A stretch of DNA of 64,000 bases. Source: Durusdinium trenchii. Its lineage: Eukaryota; Sar; Dinophyceae; Suessiales; Symbiodiniaceae. How positions within the stretch are numbered: the first letter of the stretch is position 1; each line of letters opens with the position of its first letter. Under the pieces are notes generated by a model that saw only the letters and a list, made by a program, of their open reading frames with translations, was not told where the DNA came from and did not search any database. The DNA lies in assembly GCA_963970005.1 (NCBI GenBank), contig CAXAMN010021562.1:289423-353422 (forward strand), given 5' to 3'. The position numbers and the translations under genes are program-made. Below are positions 29,558-41,939 of this stretch, in pieces.

Positions 29558-31940
29558 CACAACTAATTATACTATATGTACTTTATATCTGGATAAAATC
29601 TAGGGCTGCACAGATGCGATTCCGAAGGGTAGCTACTTGATGCTGGTTGTAATTCCGCGAGGTTGTCGTGTTGATCAATTTCCTCACTGTCTCCCAGAAG
29701 ATTTGGTTTTAAGTCTCGTTCGTTCAGAGTTCCAATGTATTCCGCATCTTGAAGCGAGCGCTGAGCGCATGTTCAATATGTTCCTCATTGCCATCAGGTT
29801 GTTTTTTCCCCTACACACACCACGATGCTGAGCCTAGGGAACAAAACGTGAGCTCACAGCAAAGATCAAAGAAGCCAAATCAGCGATTGATCTGACCGTT
29901 GACATTGCCCAGCGACTCTCGGCAAGCCAGGTAAGGTAAGGCTTTTGTGAAGCCCAAGAGGGGTCCGAATGCCAAGAAGCGTCTCTCTCCCACAAGGGTG
30001 CCTGGAATACACTAGATGGTCACAGTTTTTGAGGGATACCTCTGTTTCAGCGACCTCTTTGGAGCTTCCAGTTGGTTGATGTTTGTTTGATCACGATGTC
30101 AGTTGCAGGGGGTTCAACAATTGCCTGCGGCTCCGCAGCGCAAAACGAATCCATAAGCACACTGTATTTTATCGTAAAAGTCTTGTAAGAGCCGATGTGT
30201 CGGATGCCTTTGCAATAGTACAACTTGTTTAGAGTACTGGCCATTTTTGGAAAGCTGGCGGGCCGATTTGGTTTTTAGGTAGCCTCATAGCAGAGATAGA
30301 AGCAGAAGTAGAGGCCGCCTTGTTGAAGTCTGAAAAGCTTTTGATCTCTTCTCGTCGCTCAGTCCAGCTCCACCGTGTATTTTCTACTCATGTCCTCCCA
30401 CCACCAACCCGTACCTCGTTTCCCAGAGAACTCTGAATATCCGCTTCGTGACCCACATTGAGCCCGGTACTTTAACTCTCACTCGAAGCTGTCCACAAAT
30501 CTCATCCTCTCCCACAGGGCTGATGATGTTTTTTATTTTTTTCTGGCTGATGGAGCATGTCAGTGAGAGTTCATTTCCCAACTGGTACTCTCATGCAATC
30601 TTATCCCACACCTTCTTTCTTACCGCACTGGCCTCTCCTCTTCTCCAGCACCCAACCGGACAACAGACTATTCAAAGATTTTTAGCCTGCTTCGACACTC
30701 CCAGAAGGAATCCTCGCCAAGATGGGTAGAATAGAAGCAAGCCCAACCTTGCAGACAGTACTTAGCTCAGGACTGAGATTGGATTCTGCCTTAGTGATTA
30801 GAACCTTGGGGATGGAGTTGACCATGGCACAATTCACCGCAATCGCATCCCTGGCGTCTACTGCGCTGATCTACGCCTTCAACAACCGGCATGTCATCGA
30901 AAAGAAACTCGAGGCATTTGCATTTTGAGCAGCAACTAAATTCCTGAGTAGTGTTGCCATGCATTTTGCACGGAATGCAGCGAAGTGTCCAGAAGTATCG
31001 TGAGTACTCTGAGCGCATCGTCTCCGTTTGTCGTTTGTGAGTCAATCAGGCCTTGATCAGGCAGGAGGTTGTTAGCCTAGCTTTTTTGTCCTTGGAAGTC
31101 AGGAAAGAATGCTCCTGGAGTTGCAACACATTTTGGCAGTTGTGTTTTACAGGTTTGAGACTCACAGGCAACACGGACAGGCTTTGCCAGACGGGAACAC
31201 ATCTCAAGCAAAGATCCACCTTTCCGCCATGCTCGTTTAAATCATTACTTGGATTTTTCTAAGAGACCACACTCATTCCTCCATGTTGCAGATAGATACC
31301 CATTTTCTTGTTTGGTTCTGTCTAACGCTAGCCCTTACCTAGGTGGTGGGTGGTTTAGAGAGCATTTGGCCAGATGATGTGGACTTTTGCTTGGGGAAGA
31401 GGATGAGCTGCATCAAGGCATCACTTTATCCTCGGTTTTGCTGGCTTATGTGATGGGCTTTCATGAACGTCAAAAGCCCGTTTGTCGGTAGTGTTGCTAT
31501 GAAGACGGTCAATTTGGCCAAAGTTCTTCAATGCTGAAGAACAAGTCGAATCAAACGGGCTCATTCGTGGATCCCCATTACAATCAATCTTTCCTTGTCG
31601 TGTCACGATTCTCATAGAATCCTTGGCATACAAAAAGTTGGATCCACAGATGGCTCACTTCCGGCGGAGAAAGCCGGCTATCAGGTATATAACAGGTACG
31701 CATTTGATTTGTTGGTGGTGCGTCGCTTCATGCCTTTTGTTCATGATCAAGCGAATCAAGCAGTTGCGCCAAGGTCTGTCACTGTCACTGAGCTGAAACC
31801 TTGCCGGCGCGCAAGCTGCAGGCTGCCCTTGAGCCCTTAAGCAAGCTTTCCAAAAAGATCTCTCTCGTCTAAAACAGACACACAGACATATACAACAGGG
31901 CGATCGTCGATTTACCTTGTGTGTATTTGTGGATGCCATT
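29558..31940. other. Intergenic, no gene seen
   Basis: Downstream of the membrane-protein gene. No frame above 110 codons and no motif. A polyadenylation signal cannot be named with confidence. Sequence looks unique. Confidence 0.55.
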
Positions 31941-31959
31941 CTGACATCCTCCGTGCTTG

Positions 31960-32945
31960 GCCCTCTATAAAATGACGATCATTTGACACTATAAATAAAA
32001 TGCTTTTTGGAGCCTCATTTTGTAGAGAGTGATCCGTAAGCTTTGACAGCATTCTATAGAGCTGGCTTCTGTCTGTGTTGGTGGCCTCTCTTGGCATGCC
32101 TGTGAACCATTGCCAAGCATTTTATAGAGGAGTGGAGAGCTGCCGCATGCACTTTGCTTATGTGGTGCTAAAGATCTGGGTTGGCGTTTTATAGTATTTA
32201 TGTTGTGAGAACATTTGGACCTAACAAAGCATTTTGTATTAATAGAGAATTTAGGGGTTGACAGTTGACATGTGTGACAGCACTCAGCAACTAGCAGTAA
32301 CTAGCAACTAGCGTTCAGCACGCGCCACATAGCACTCAATCACAAGGGAATAGCGTGATCTTGAAGATTTTTACCAAATAGCATTCAGCAACTATCTAGC
32401 AAATATCCTGCAAGTTCCTTACCCTTCCCCAAATTTCCTTGAATCTTCGCAAATTGCCTTAAAATCCCAATCGCTCAAGCAAAGAAACAAAAAGAAGGAA
32501 AGATATATACGGTTGTTAATAATTATACGTATGTGGATGTTTTAAAGATCACCCTGTGTACCTTTGTGGTTTGCCCTGTGTCTCTGCTGTTCCCCAAGCG
32601 GGGGAGCTCTAGAACTCTGAACGGAGTCTTGGAAGTAGTCTCTTCGAGCCGTCCCCCGTTGTTGCCACCTTTGGAGCTCGATATCTACATCTTAATTACT
32701 ATAGTCAGGTCTCGATGTATGTTTAACTGGTTTTTCACATCCAACTTTTTTGTTTCGTTGATATGGTTTTTCATTTTGTAGTAGTCTATGTGTTTTGCTA
32801 CTGAGATCTGGTTCTATCTTTTTTATAGAGGATCGCTTGTCCATCCCTCAACTGATCTCTTACTACTGCATTCTATAGAAACACTCTGGCCAGTCACTGT
32901 ATAGAGTTCTTTTTTTCTCTTACCCACTCTATAAATTGCCTGGCA
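31960..32945. repeat. Scattered CATTYTATAGAG motif, about ten copies
   Basis: The motif or a close variant occurs near 31965 and 31988 (inverted), 32051, 32119, 32188, 32232, 32819, 32870, 32900 and 32928 (inverted). Copies are 30-600 bp apart and in both orientations. The part between (32280-32415) has repeated AGCAACTAGC-type words. No gene is seen here. Confidence 0.6.
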
Positions 32946-33429
32946 AGTGAAGTGATCCCAGCGGTAAAGCATGGAGGATATGAAAAAACGACTGCGCTTG
33001 TTTTGTGCCCGCTGGGCTTTCCAGACTTTGTCTCACTCCTGCAACCTTTGCTGTCGGGCGATTGCGCCGGGGGGGTATGATCGGAGAGTTCTTTTCATGT
33101 GATTTCTGGGCTAGCTGCTGTTTTGGCTTGACTTGATAGGTTGTAATATCATATTCTATACACCTGCCAGTTGCCATGGCTGGAACAACTTGCTTGTTTT
33201 CATGGATCCCAGATGGTCTGCGGTCTGCTTCAACGTGGACAGGTTTTATGGCCGTTCTGCGCCTCTAATCCACCTTCCTGCACGGCGCCCTGCTGAAGGT
33301 GAGGGATCTGAGGGCGCTGATGATGCAGTCAGGGTCAGAGTCCATTTCATGCACATGTGCAGTTCAATAGTTCCCCAATAGCGTATATAGCTTCAGGTTG
33401 TACACTCTTTAGGCGGTTGGGCGCCGTCG

Positions 33430-33660
33430 GATCCACGGCCCGGCCCGGTGTCTCGGTATTGTTTAGGTGGTACTTGCATCATATTTCGGTGGTATCTGGG
33501 TCATGTTGTGGCAGTGTCTCGGTCATGTTTGGCTGGTGCCCCGGTCGTGTTTGGGTGGTGTCTCGGTGTTTGGGTGGTGTTTTGCTCATGTTTGGGTGGC
33601 GTGCCGGCTTTGCTTTGTTTTGGTGGTGTATGGGTTCTATTTTTGGGGGTGGTTTGCTGA
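33430..33660. repeat. Degenerate GTCTCGGT/GTTTGGGTGGT minisatellite
   Basis: About nine units of 20-28 bp with GTTTGGGTGGT and TCTCGGT words. Plus-strand frames read Trp/Gly/Val/Cys-rich and are repeat artefacts. Confidence 0.75.
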
Positions 33661-33709
33661 TGTTTTTGTGTTGTCCCGCTTATATAGCGTCTCGGTCTCG
33701 GTCTCAGTC

Positions 33710-34690
33710 TGTGCGTGTATTATCTGTGCGCTTGCATGTCCATACACCTGGTGTGCATTCTGCGCCGGTGCTCGAAAAAACATACTGCACGTGAAAAAGC
33801 TGATTTGACATGCAAAAAACTGCCTCGCTTTGGAAGAACGTACGTGGAATCCGTGGTTTAGTTTTTGTATGAACTATTAGTTGGCAGGTGTATGCATGTT
33901 CTGCTGATGTAGATGTTTGTTGTTGTGCTGCCTTTTGCAAAGCGTGATAATTCTTTTCAACAGGCAGCGGACAACAAACAGCACTGCATTCTTTGCACCT
34001 GTCGTGTATAAATAATGCCTCCGCGCTTGATGGTCTTTTCCTTTGGTAGCAGTATATACATGTTTGTCATATTGTTCATGATGATCCCTTATGATATCCT
34101 TTTTTTACCGTCTCATCTTTGCTAACAACACCTGCTATTCATAGACCACAAAGCACCTAAGGCAAAATTGTTCAGTGTCCATTTCCCATAGCCAACATTT
34201 ATGTGCGAGTGCCCGCACACCTATTTTTGCATCTGACAAACACACACACACACACACCACAAGAGTTCAATCGCCAGCGGACAATATATGCCAAAAACGT
34301 CGCACCAAGCACGAAAGGTTTTTAGACCCGACTTTGGATAGTGAAGTTGTTTTGGTAAGTACGTTTTGTGATAGCATGTCAAAAAGAATGGTGTTGGTTG
34401 AGAATTGTTTTCGACATGTAAAGCACTGCTTGCTTGGCCCTGCGTTTCTTGTATCGTTCTTGTGTATATGAGTCATGCGTTGGCACATACATGTACGTAC
34501 AGTCATTGCTTACTGTTGTACAACATCCTCTTTGTTTTTGCCTTTATTTTTCTGCGTGCTTTTGTATAAACTATGCGCTTGCATGTCCAAAGGTGTGTCG
34601 TCCCTGGCGCAAAGACTCAAAGTATGTCCTGTTTGACAGCTGCATTCATTGCACCTTTCGTGTATAAATTACGTGCTCGTCCTTCAATAC
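33710..34690. repeat. Two diverged copies of a ~300-bp segment
   Basis: TGTGCGCTTGCATGTCC at about 33728 pairs with TATGCGCTTGCATGTCC at about 34572. CACCTGTCGTGTATAAAT at about 34000 pairs with CACCTTTCGTGTATAAAT at about 34655. Order and orientation agree, though spacing differs, so this is an old tandem duplication. A (CA)n stretch lies at 34240-34255. No gene seen. Confidence 0.55.
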
Positions 34691-37420
34691 ATGTTCTCCG
34701 TCGGTGAGAACATTTTCCTGGCGCTTGTATGAACTTATGTCCTTGTCGTTTTCTGTCCGGATAGGAATTACGCACCCATAGATATATAAACATCCATCTT
34801 CCTTAGTGTGAATCTTTTGTTGTGATAATTATACTTTTGTGATTTTCACAACTGTCCTCCATATTCGGTGTGTGAAAGAACAGCAGAACGAACCACAGAC
34901 GAAAAAAAATGACGCAAGATCTTGATTGGATGCTATGCTATTGGGGTTGTCAGTTGGGTCCACAATTTGACAATTGGAGTGGCAGATTGAACAAACAGCT
35001 TGCATGTACTGTACAGAATGGCCAGCTAACCTGTATGTAGTTGGTGTTGAAAGGTTTTGTGTTGTTGAGCAGGGAGGGGCTGAGACGAGGATTCAGCGGC
35101 AGTTCTTTTGGCCAGCCATGCCTGGCGGGTCAAACTCACATGCCCAAAGTGCTGCCAACCTCAGTCGGTTAGACATTCAGAACCCCAACATGCTGCACAT
35201 AGTGATAATTTGTGAGGTGACAATGTCTCCAAACATGTCATTTTTGCGACGTGATCTACTGCGTTTCGGGTGACTCGCAAGGCGCACAGCAAAGCGCCCC
35301 ATTTGCATGGATGAAGAGAAACAAATGAGCCGTTGTCGTGATGGGTGGGGTGGTTAGGGAGAAGTAAGTGTGTCAGAAGCAGAGGTGAGTTGATATCGTT
35401 TCCATCCAGTCCAGAAGTTGTAGAGTTTTGTGGATAATTAGTGGCTTGAGTATGACATGTGAGTGACATTGTGTGACAATTCTGCTATATGACCCACGCT
35501 CGCTCCAAGAAATATTCAATTCCTGTCTAGTCAAGCTAGTTCTCGCTCAGTTTGCTCAGTGTTGCAGTTTTACCCAATCGTCCAGGTGCTGAAGCTTCAG
35601 CTTAGGTGTGTTCCACTCAGTCCACCAGTCCACTGCAGCGTGTGGCTCGGGGCGACTTGGGGCAACACCCCAGCGCTGAGACTTGCGCGGTGCCTGGACG
35701 TCCGGAGGTGCAGAGCACGCAAGCACGTCGCGTCGGTCATGACTCAACGCGACATGGGCTTGAACAACAGTTCTATCACAAAGGACCCTTGGGTCCTCAG
35801 ATGTCCCACGTGAGCTTTGAACAACAGTCCAGCAACCTTTTTGGGTTTGGAAGTCCTTTTGAGTCGAGTGCCAAAGGCTGAAGCAGTTCTTCAAGAATCG
35901 GACTGTTGAGTTGGATTTTGAACCAACGAATCCTTCGTCTTGGACCTATCATCATCTCATGCTTTTCATTCCTTTTGTTTGTATTTCGGGTGCATCGGTC
36001 CATGGAGCTACTTCCAGGATCGGTCCATGGAGCTACTTCCAGGAACTCAGTTGTATGTTTTGTAGGGCCTTTCCGGATTGGGAAGGCAGAGGTGAGGTAT
36101 CTATATCTCTCTCTGATCAGGCTATTTTCTGCATGTTTGGCAGATGTCGAACATTTTACACGTGTTCTTACTCCCGGTCCCGGAGATCGGTCTCATGTCA
36201 GGTTCGAGCATGAGCAGCTAAACTTCTCAGTGATACATGCCCAAAGTGAACATGTTTCAAACCTTTGCTGGGAGAATTGATTTCAATTCTGACCTGCCGC
36301 ATAGTGCAAGCACAAGGTAGCTGGGGGTTAGAACTTGGATCCCCCAAAAGACACCCCACGGCCCTGGGCAGGGTCGCGATGGTGCGGGGCCTTCTGCGAA
36401 GGCCAGGATGGCTTGAGCAGGTCCGGTTGCGAACGGGAGGACAACCTTTGCATCGGTATCACAAGAACGAGCCCTTCTGCTGGCGAGGTCTCAGAAGTCA
36501 CCTGAAATCCACAAAAAACTGAGGAAACAGGGGTAGAAGTCAAATACAGGACCAACGGGAGGCTATATGAGACACTGGGATTGTAGAACCAGTGGAGCTT
36601 AGAAGCTATTGTTTTTGTTTCCGCCGGGTCTTTCACGTTCTTTCACTTTGTAAGCCCCTAAGCAAGATGTATATAGATTCCTTCTGCAGCTGAGGGCTGC
36701 ACGAAGGGATCAGTGCGGCCAGTGTGCCTGAGGACTCGAAACGTAATATTCACAATTGCAAGGTTTCATGCTTTGATGCATCGTATACGAGTAATCAACA
36801 ATCATGTGTTGTATTCTTCAAGTCTTCTTGCAGGGAAGGTACAGCCACATGTGGGGCTTCTCGATCCGGGATGCTTTCCAAAGTCCAAGAGCATCGTTGA
36901 AGTGGTAGCTAGGTGCGGGATTGGTCCCGGTGATCCTTGTGCAACTTGAACAACAGATGTTCTGGATTCCAGGTTTCGTTCATGGGGTACATGGAAATCA
37001 AGTGGATTGAATTCATGAGAGAATACACCTCTCACAGCCCTTGACCTTGACTGGCAGGGAGGTACTCAGTAGTGACGTGAAAGGTGGATCAGCGCGCAAG
37101 GGACACGCCGACCTCCAGCTCAAGCCTACAGCAGTCTTTGGGAAACCTTCGCTGCTTTGGGTCTTTTCTTGTAAGCTCTGGAGCCAAGTTTACCACAAAC
37201 AGCTCAGCTAGCTGTTATGTAAAGCTAACATCCAATAACTACCAAAAAAAGCACGTCTTTTGTATGATGCTCAGATCAATGAGGTTTGATCCAATGTTCT
37301 CTAAGTGTGGAGAAGATTCTGAGATGGACCATAAAGGTAACAAAACCCTTATATAGACCGACCAAGATCGCAACCCTGCTACTTAAGCCTTAAGCACGAG
37401 TCATGCATGTGTGAAACCAA
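34691..37420. other. Intergenic with a 25-bp perfect duplication
   Basis: No supported gene. ATCGGTCCATGGAGCTACTT plus CCAGG occurs twice head to tail at 35994-36018 and 36019-36043. The stretch 35085-35205 is related to about 1216-1340. Confidence 0.6.
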
Positions 37421-37429
37421 CATACAATT

Positions 37430-37826
37430 AGAAAAACAAACTTCGAAAGGTCTGTCCTTCCGATCTTTTCGCCGGTAGCTCCATGGCGTGCCACGTTCAA
37501 AGATCTGATCACCGTTTCGTTCGACAGCCTGGACCTCTGTATCACCTGATTCCGTCAGGTCAGACTCAGGCTCAGCTGGCACAGTGCGCACAACCACACT
37601 GGCACCCCCATGGACCGAGGCCAGCGCACATCGCTGCGTGAAGCAAGCGCTCTTTGTGTGCCATTGCCTCCTCAGCGAGTGCCTTCTTCTTGAAAGGGTG
37701 TGGATATGTGGGTGTGGGTGTGTGTGAAGAGCATGCTGCCCAAGGGCCAACATTTTGCAGAGCATGGCATGATACAAGCTCGATCAAGCGCTCAAGCAAT
37801 GCTGCGCTAAATTCGAGGGTTGGCAA
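37430..37826 (-). pseudogene. Possible decayed coding fragment
   Basis: Two adjoining minus-strand frames look like protein: LEFSAALLERLIELVSC with KKKALAEEAMAHKERLL, then out of register VVRTVPAEPESDLTESG and ERGTPWSYRRKDRKDRP. The register changes near 37620 without room for an intron. This suggests a frameshifted gene fragment. No family recognised and no flanking exon found. Confidence 0.3.
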
Positions 37827-37969
37827 GCGAAAGGCCCGAGAAACAGCATCATTGACCTGACAAGTCTAATGACTACTGTTTTTGCACATTGATTATCATT
37901 GATTGGGTCTGAAAATCCCTTATCATGATACCAAATCCTACTCCCCATAGGCCGTTGATCGCCTGAACA

Positions 37970-38050
37970 ATGATGACGGCGACGACAATGACGACCAGGA
38001 CCACAACAGTGACAACAGCCGCTGCCGCCACCACCACCACCACCGCGATG

Positions 38051-38095
<45 letters not shown>

Positions 38096-38150
38096 CTAAC
38101 ACCAACACCAACACCAACACCAACACCAACACCAACACCAACAAGAAGAA
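37970..38150. repeat. Compound (AAC)n / (ACCAAC)n microsatellite
   Basis: Irregular GACAAC-type triplets lead into (ACA)n at 38050-38094 and then (ACCAAC)n at 38100-38142. Long valine or threonine runs in the frames are repeat artefacts. Confidence 0.9.
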
Positions 38151-38164
38151 CAGCTACTACAACA

Positions 38165-41100
38165 TGGGTTCTCAAGTCCAGGCACCAACCAGACTTGGTT
38201 GGCCTGCTTTCGGGGCTGCTAACAGTTAACACCCATCAAATCCCCAAAGACAGCCATCGCTGTAGATCCTGATCTTAAGAGCCAAAGCGACGCCAAATGA
38301 TTCGAATTTGCGCTGCCAAGGTGCACCGAGTGTCTTCAACTTTGCCGCGAGCCTGAGGACCCAACGATTTCAGGGCGGACTTCGTACCGGGTTCCTTCGT
38401 CGTATCTGGGAACTTTGGAACCTGAAGAAGGCTTGCGGGCTTGCAATACAGAATGACTGACCTTAATAATATACCAGGACATGGCTCCAGGCTTGGTCAA
38501 GAGAATTCTGGTTCACGGCATCCTTGGATGCACGTGGCTAATGTTTTAATTCTATACGCTAGAAGTAGTTCTTCCCAACATAGTGATAATTGCACCTTTG
38601 AGCTGGTTTCTGAATGGTGAACCCGATGTTGCTTGCGTACAGTGAAGCTGCAGTAGTGCTCAGCAATGCTGCCAAAGGTAAGTGAACCTTCTGAACGACT
38701 GGTTTCCAGTTTCTGAATTCCATCAGTCTGGTTCTGAGCTTGCCATGCAGGGCCAGCGCAGATTTTTCTCCTACCAATCAAGGCCCTGGCTCGTCAAGGT
38801 TTGACTCGTTTGACTTGGCCAGTGCAAGTGTTGGTGTTGATGTAAACAAATCATGATTCAAGAGATATCGAAACAAATACCTGAAACATCCTGAAACTGG
38901 TTTCAAGAGACTTATTCCTTCATTCTGCACCCTGATGGAGTTTTGAAGACGGCCAGCAAGCAGAGCACGTTGAGAGACCATTTTTGCACTGTCGCCAAGT
39001 TGTCATCACGTGCCTTGTGAGTTTTTGTGATGTCATCGGGCAGCACAAGAGAATCAGCTCTCCAATATCTCTCGTTGACAGCATGATCAGTAAATCGCCC
39101 CAAGGTGTTCAGGAGTTCAGTGATTCCAGGGTCTCAGCCGGCCATTGATGAAATGGCCGAGTGCCCTGATTGCATTTTCTTGGCCAAGTATTGATCGAGG
39201 TGCCTTCCACACTCAAATATGCAGTCATTGCAGCAGTTGCAGCAGTCAAGACACCCACTGAAACAGACAGCTTCAGACTGGAGGGATCCTAGACCTGAAC
39301 CTCTCTCTTCTTTTGCTTGAGAATCTTGAATCTTGATGGATGGTTGATTGATGATTGGATCTCAGTTCATCATTCATGAATTTCATGCTTTGTGAACTTG
39401 GTTCCAACTGCTTCTGGTCGATTCTTCCTGGCCTACTGAGACGGTTTGCTGCCCGAGGCTCACCAGAACGGAGCTGAGCCCTTCTTCGGTGCGGACGGAC
39501 TCAGCCCTCAGGAGCCTCACTGCAAAGACAATAGTTTGATGATGCTCACTGTTTTCGTTCTCGCCTCTCGAGTTGTTGAAAGTCACATTTGAGGGTCGAG
39601 CAACTTTGTGGAAATGTCCCTTTGGAAGATCTTTTTGAATGTTTGCATAGCGAGGACGCATGTGAGATGACCGAGTGTTTGGTCACTGCTTTCATTGGTG
39701 ATAGTTCCATGGAGAGAAGACAATGTTTGACCACAAACATGGTAGATGACTGATTGAAAAGCCTAGTACATACTAACATGCCCAGCTTCAGGTACATGTG
39801 AAAAATGCACAAGTCTGATTTGTCGATCGGGGAGTGAAGTCTCGAACCTACACGCGCACATCCAAGATCGGGAGTTTTGCCATGCAATTCTTAGGCGGAA
39901 ATTCACACAAGGAAACATCAGGGAACGGTGAATTTTCCTTGTGTGGAAGTTGGGGAATGACACCAAATTTGATGATTGATACGTCGTTCACAGTTGACAG
40001 TGCTAGATGCAAAGGGGAAAACCTTTGGAGGTGTGCACCTTTATGATGAGCAGATTGGTGGTCTTGGGCAAGGTACAAATCTCTCACAAGAAACAGAAGA
40101 GCGAATGGAAAAAGGGAGAAAAAAGAGAAGAGAAGAGAAGAGAAGAGAACTCCAATTGAGACTCAGACAGGTTCATTGCCGGGGCAGGATAACAATGACA
40201 CTAGCTGCCATCTAAATTAAAGGCTACTCAGTTTTGTTTGATAATAGTTCCTAGACATCCATCTCTTGAACTTGAGACTATCAAAAAAGGCAGAAGAGGA
40301 ACGGACATGAAAGAAAGGAAAGGACACAAAGCGAAAGGACGATAAGAAAAGAGACAAATTCTGGATATGGGTCATGGGAGAGGGAAACCGCTGTTGTATG
40401 TTCTTGCAATAGTGTAATTATATAGATGCTGCGGGGACATGCTAAGGCTAGTTGAATTTGAGCAGGTTGTCTGACAGATCTCTCATCGCAAAAGAATCCT
40501 GTAGTTTTAAGTTAGCCACTGACCGTGCTTGATTCTCTCTGTGCAGACAACAACTTATCACTTATCACTGTACCTGGTTTACCTATAAATTGATTTTATC
40601 GAAGATTGCTGCTCTTCCAGATGTTCATTCACATTTCCTTTGGATTATCAACTGTTCTTTTCTCACTCAGCTCAGGACGAGCGCCCAATTCTCCCTCTCC
40701 TCGGACTTGCACATGGTGCATTTCTTTTGATTGTGTGTGGTGTCCTCACACTTCATCCTTCAGTGTGCCTTTGCTTGGCACACGTGACCTAGCAGTGACG
40801 AGCGACAAGCAGTGACTGCAGGGTTTCTGAGGGTGTGCCGGCCTAGGCCTTGACTGTGGGATGATTGGAACATGGGCATCAGCTCACCGGGAAGTAAAAA
40901 AAATCTGCCGCTCTGAGGCTGTTTTTTTGCAGTCCTACCCCTTCCGTTCTCTCAGCATAGGCCGATTAAACTTAAGCCTCGTAGCAGTCAAGAGGGCAAT
41001 GTTGCATTCCATGATCCAGGTTTCTTGCATATAGAGTTTCATAAGGGTAAGATGCTCTGAAGCTTTTCTTGCTTCACGCTCCCAGGCAAGATGGTATGTG

Positions 41101-41930
41101 TGTGTGTGTGTGCCGGACCACTAAAGACTTTCACATTGCAGCTCATTTTATTTTTTCTGCTTTGCAGTGAGTTGACCCGATTGTGACTCGTTGATGTGAT
41201 CAGGGTTGTTTCAGAATTGAAGTGTTGGAAGTCTCTTTGATATTCCCTTGAACGTTGCCAAGAACTGGTGATCAACTTTCATGAAGCCAGTAGCGTTCCA
41301 GGTCAGAGTCCAATCTGCATCTCATCTCTTACCCCTCATGACGGTCAGCAATGCGCTTAAGCAAACCTGGTGTTGCAGAATTTCCGACAGGGTTTTAGTA
41401 AAGAGCGGTCGTGGATTTCAGGAATTGGGCTAAAACCTGCAAAAGCGAGAGGCAGCCCTCAAAAGCGACAACCTTGCTGAATCATGTCCTCTACTTGTCA
41501 AGTACGTTTTGGCAGACGCTCATATCATATAATCATAATTATTGTGTTTGCCTTGAAAAGGAGCTAATTTTCATCATATTGCCTAGTTCTACTGTGACCA
41601 AGTTCCTCAGATTTTTCACCCAGCTGCCATCTAGATTGAAACATATGGTTGGCGCTGAATTTCGGGCATCACAGTGGCCTGCATGCAGACGCGTTGATTT
41701 TGGTGTAGATATATGAACTGTATGAGAACCCTTACCTTTCTTCACACATCTATCATGTTCTGGCTTAGTGGCCTTTATCCGTATCCTCACACAAAATCAC
41801 CTTCACATAGAAACTGATTTGTTCTTCGGTTATTTTTATGCAACTTTGCCCTGTTTTCAGAGTTTACCTCCAAGGGCAGTGGGGTTGTATTTGAGTTCTC
41901 AATTTTATAAAGGGAGGGCAGAACGCTCTT
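38165..41930. other. Intergenic, no gene seen
   Basis: No supported exon. A hairpin with 12-bp arms (CACACAAGGAAA at 39904-39915, TTTCCTTGTGTG at 39934-39945) and a GAGAA-type run at 40110-40150 are the only clear structures. A (TG)n tract lies at 41097-41111. Confidence 0.6.
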
Positions 41931-41939
41931 GAATTCTGT

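Noticed and set aside
37873-38232. Minus-strand valine-rich 119-codon frame
   Set aside because: It lies on the AAC/ACCAAC microsatellite and has no non-repetitive coding part.
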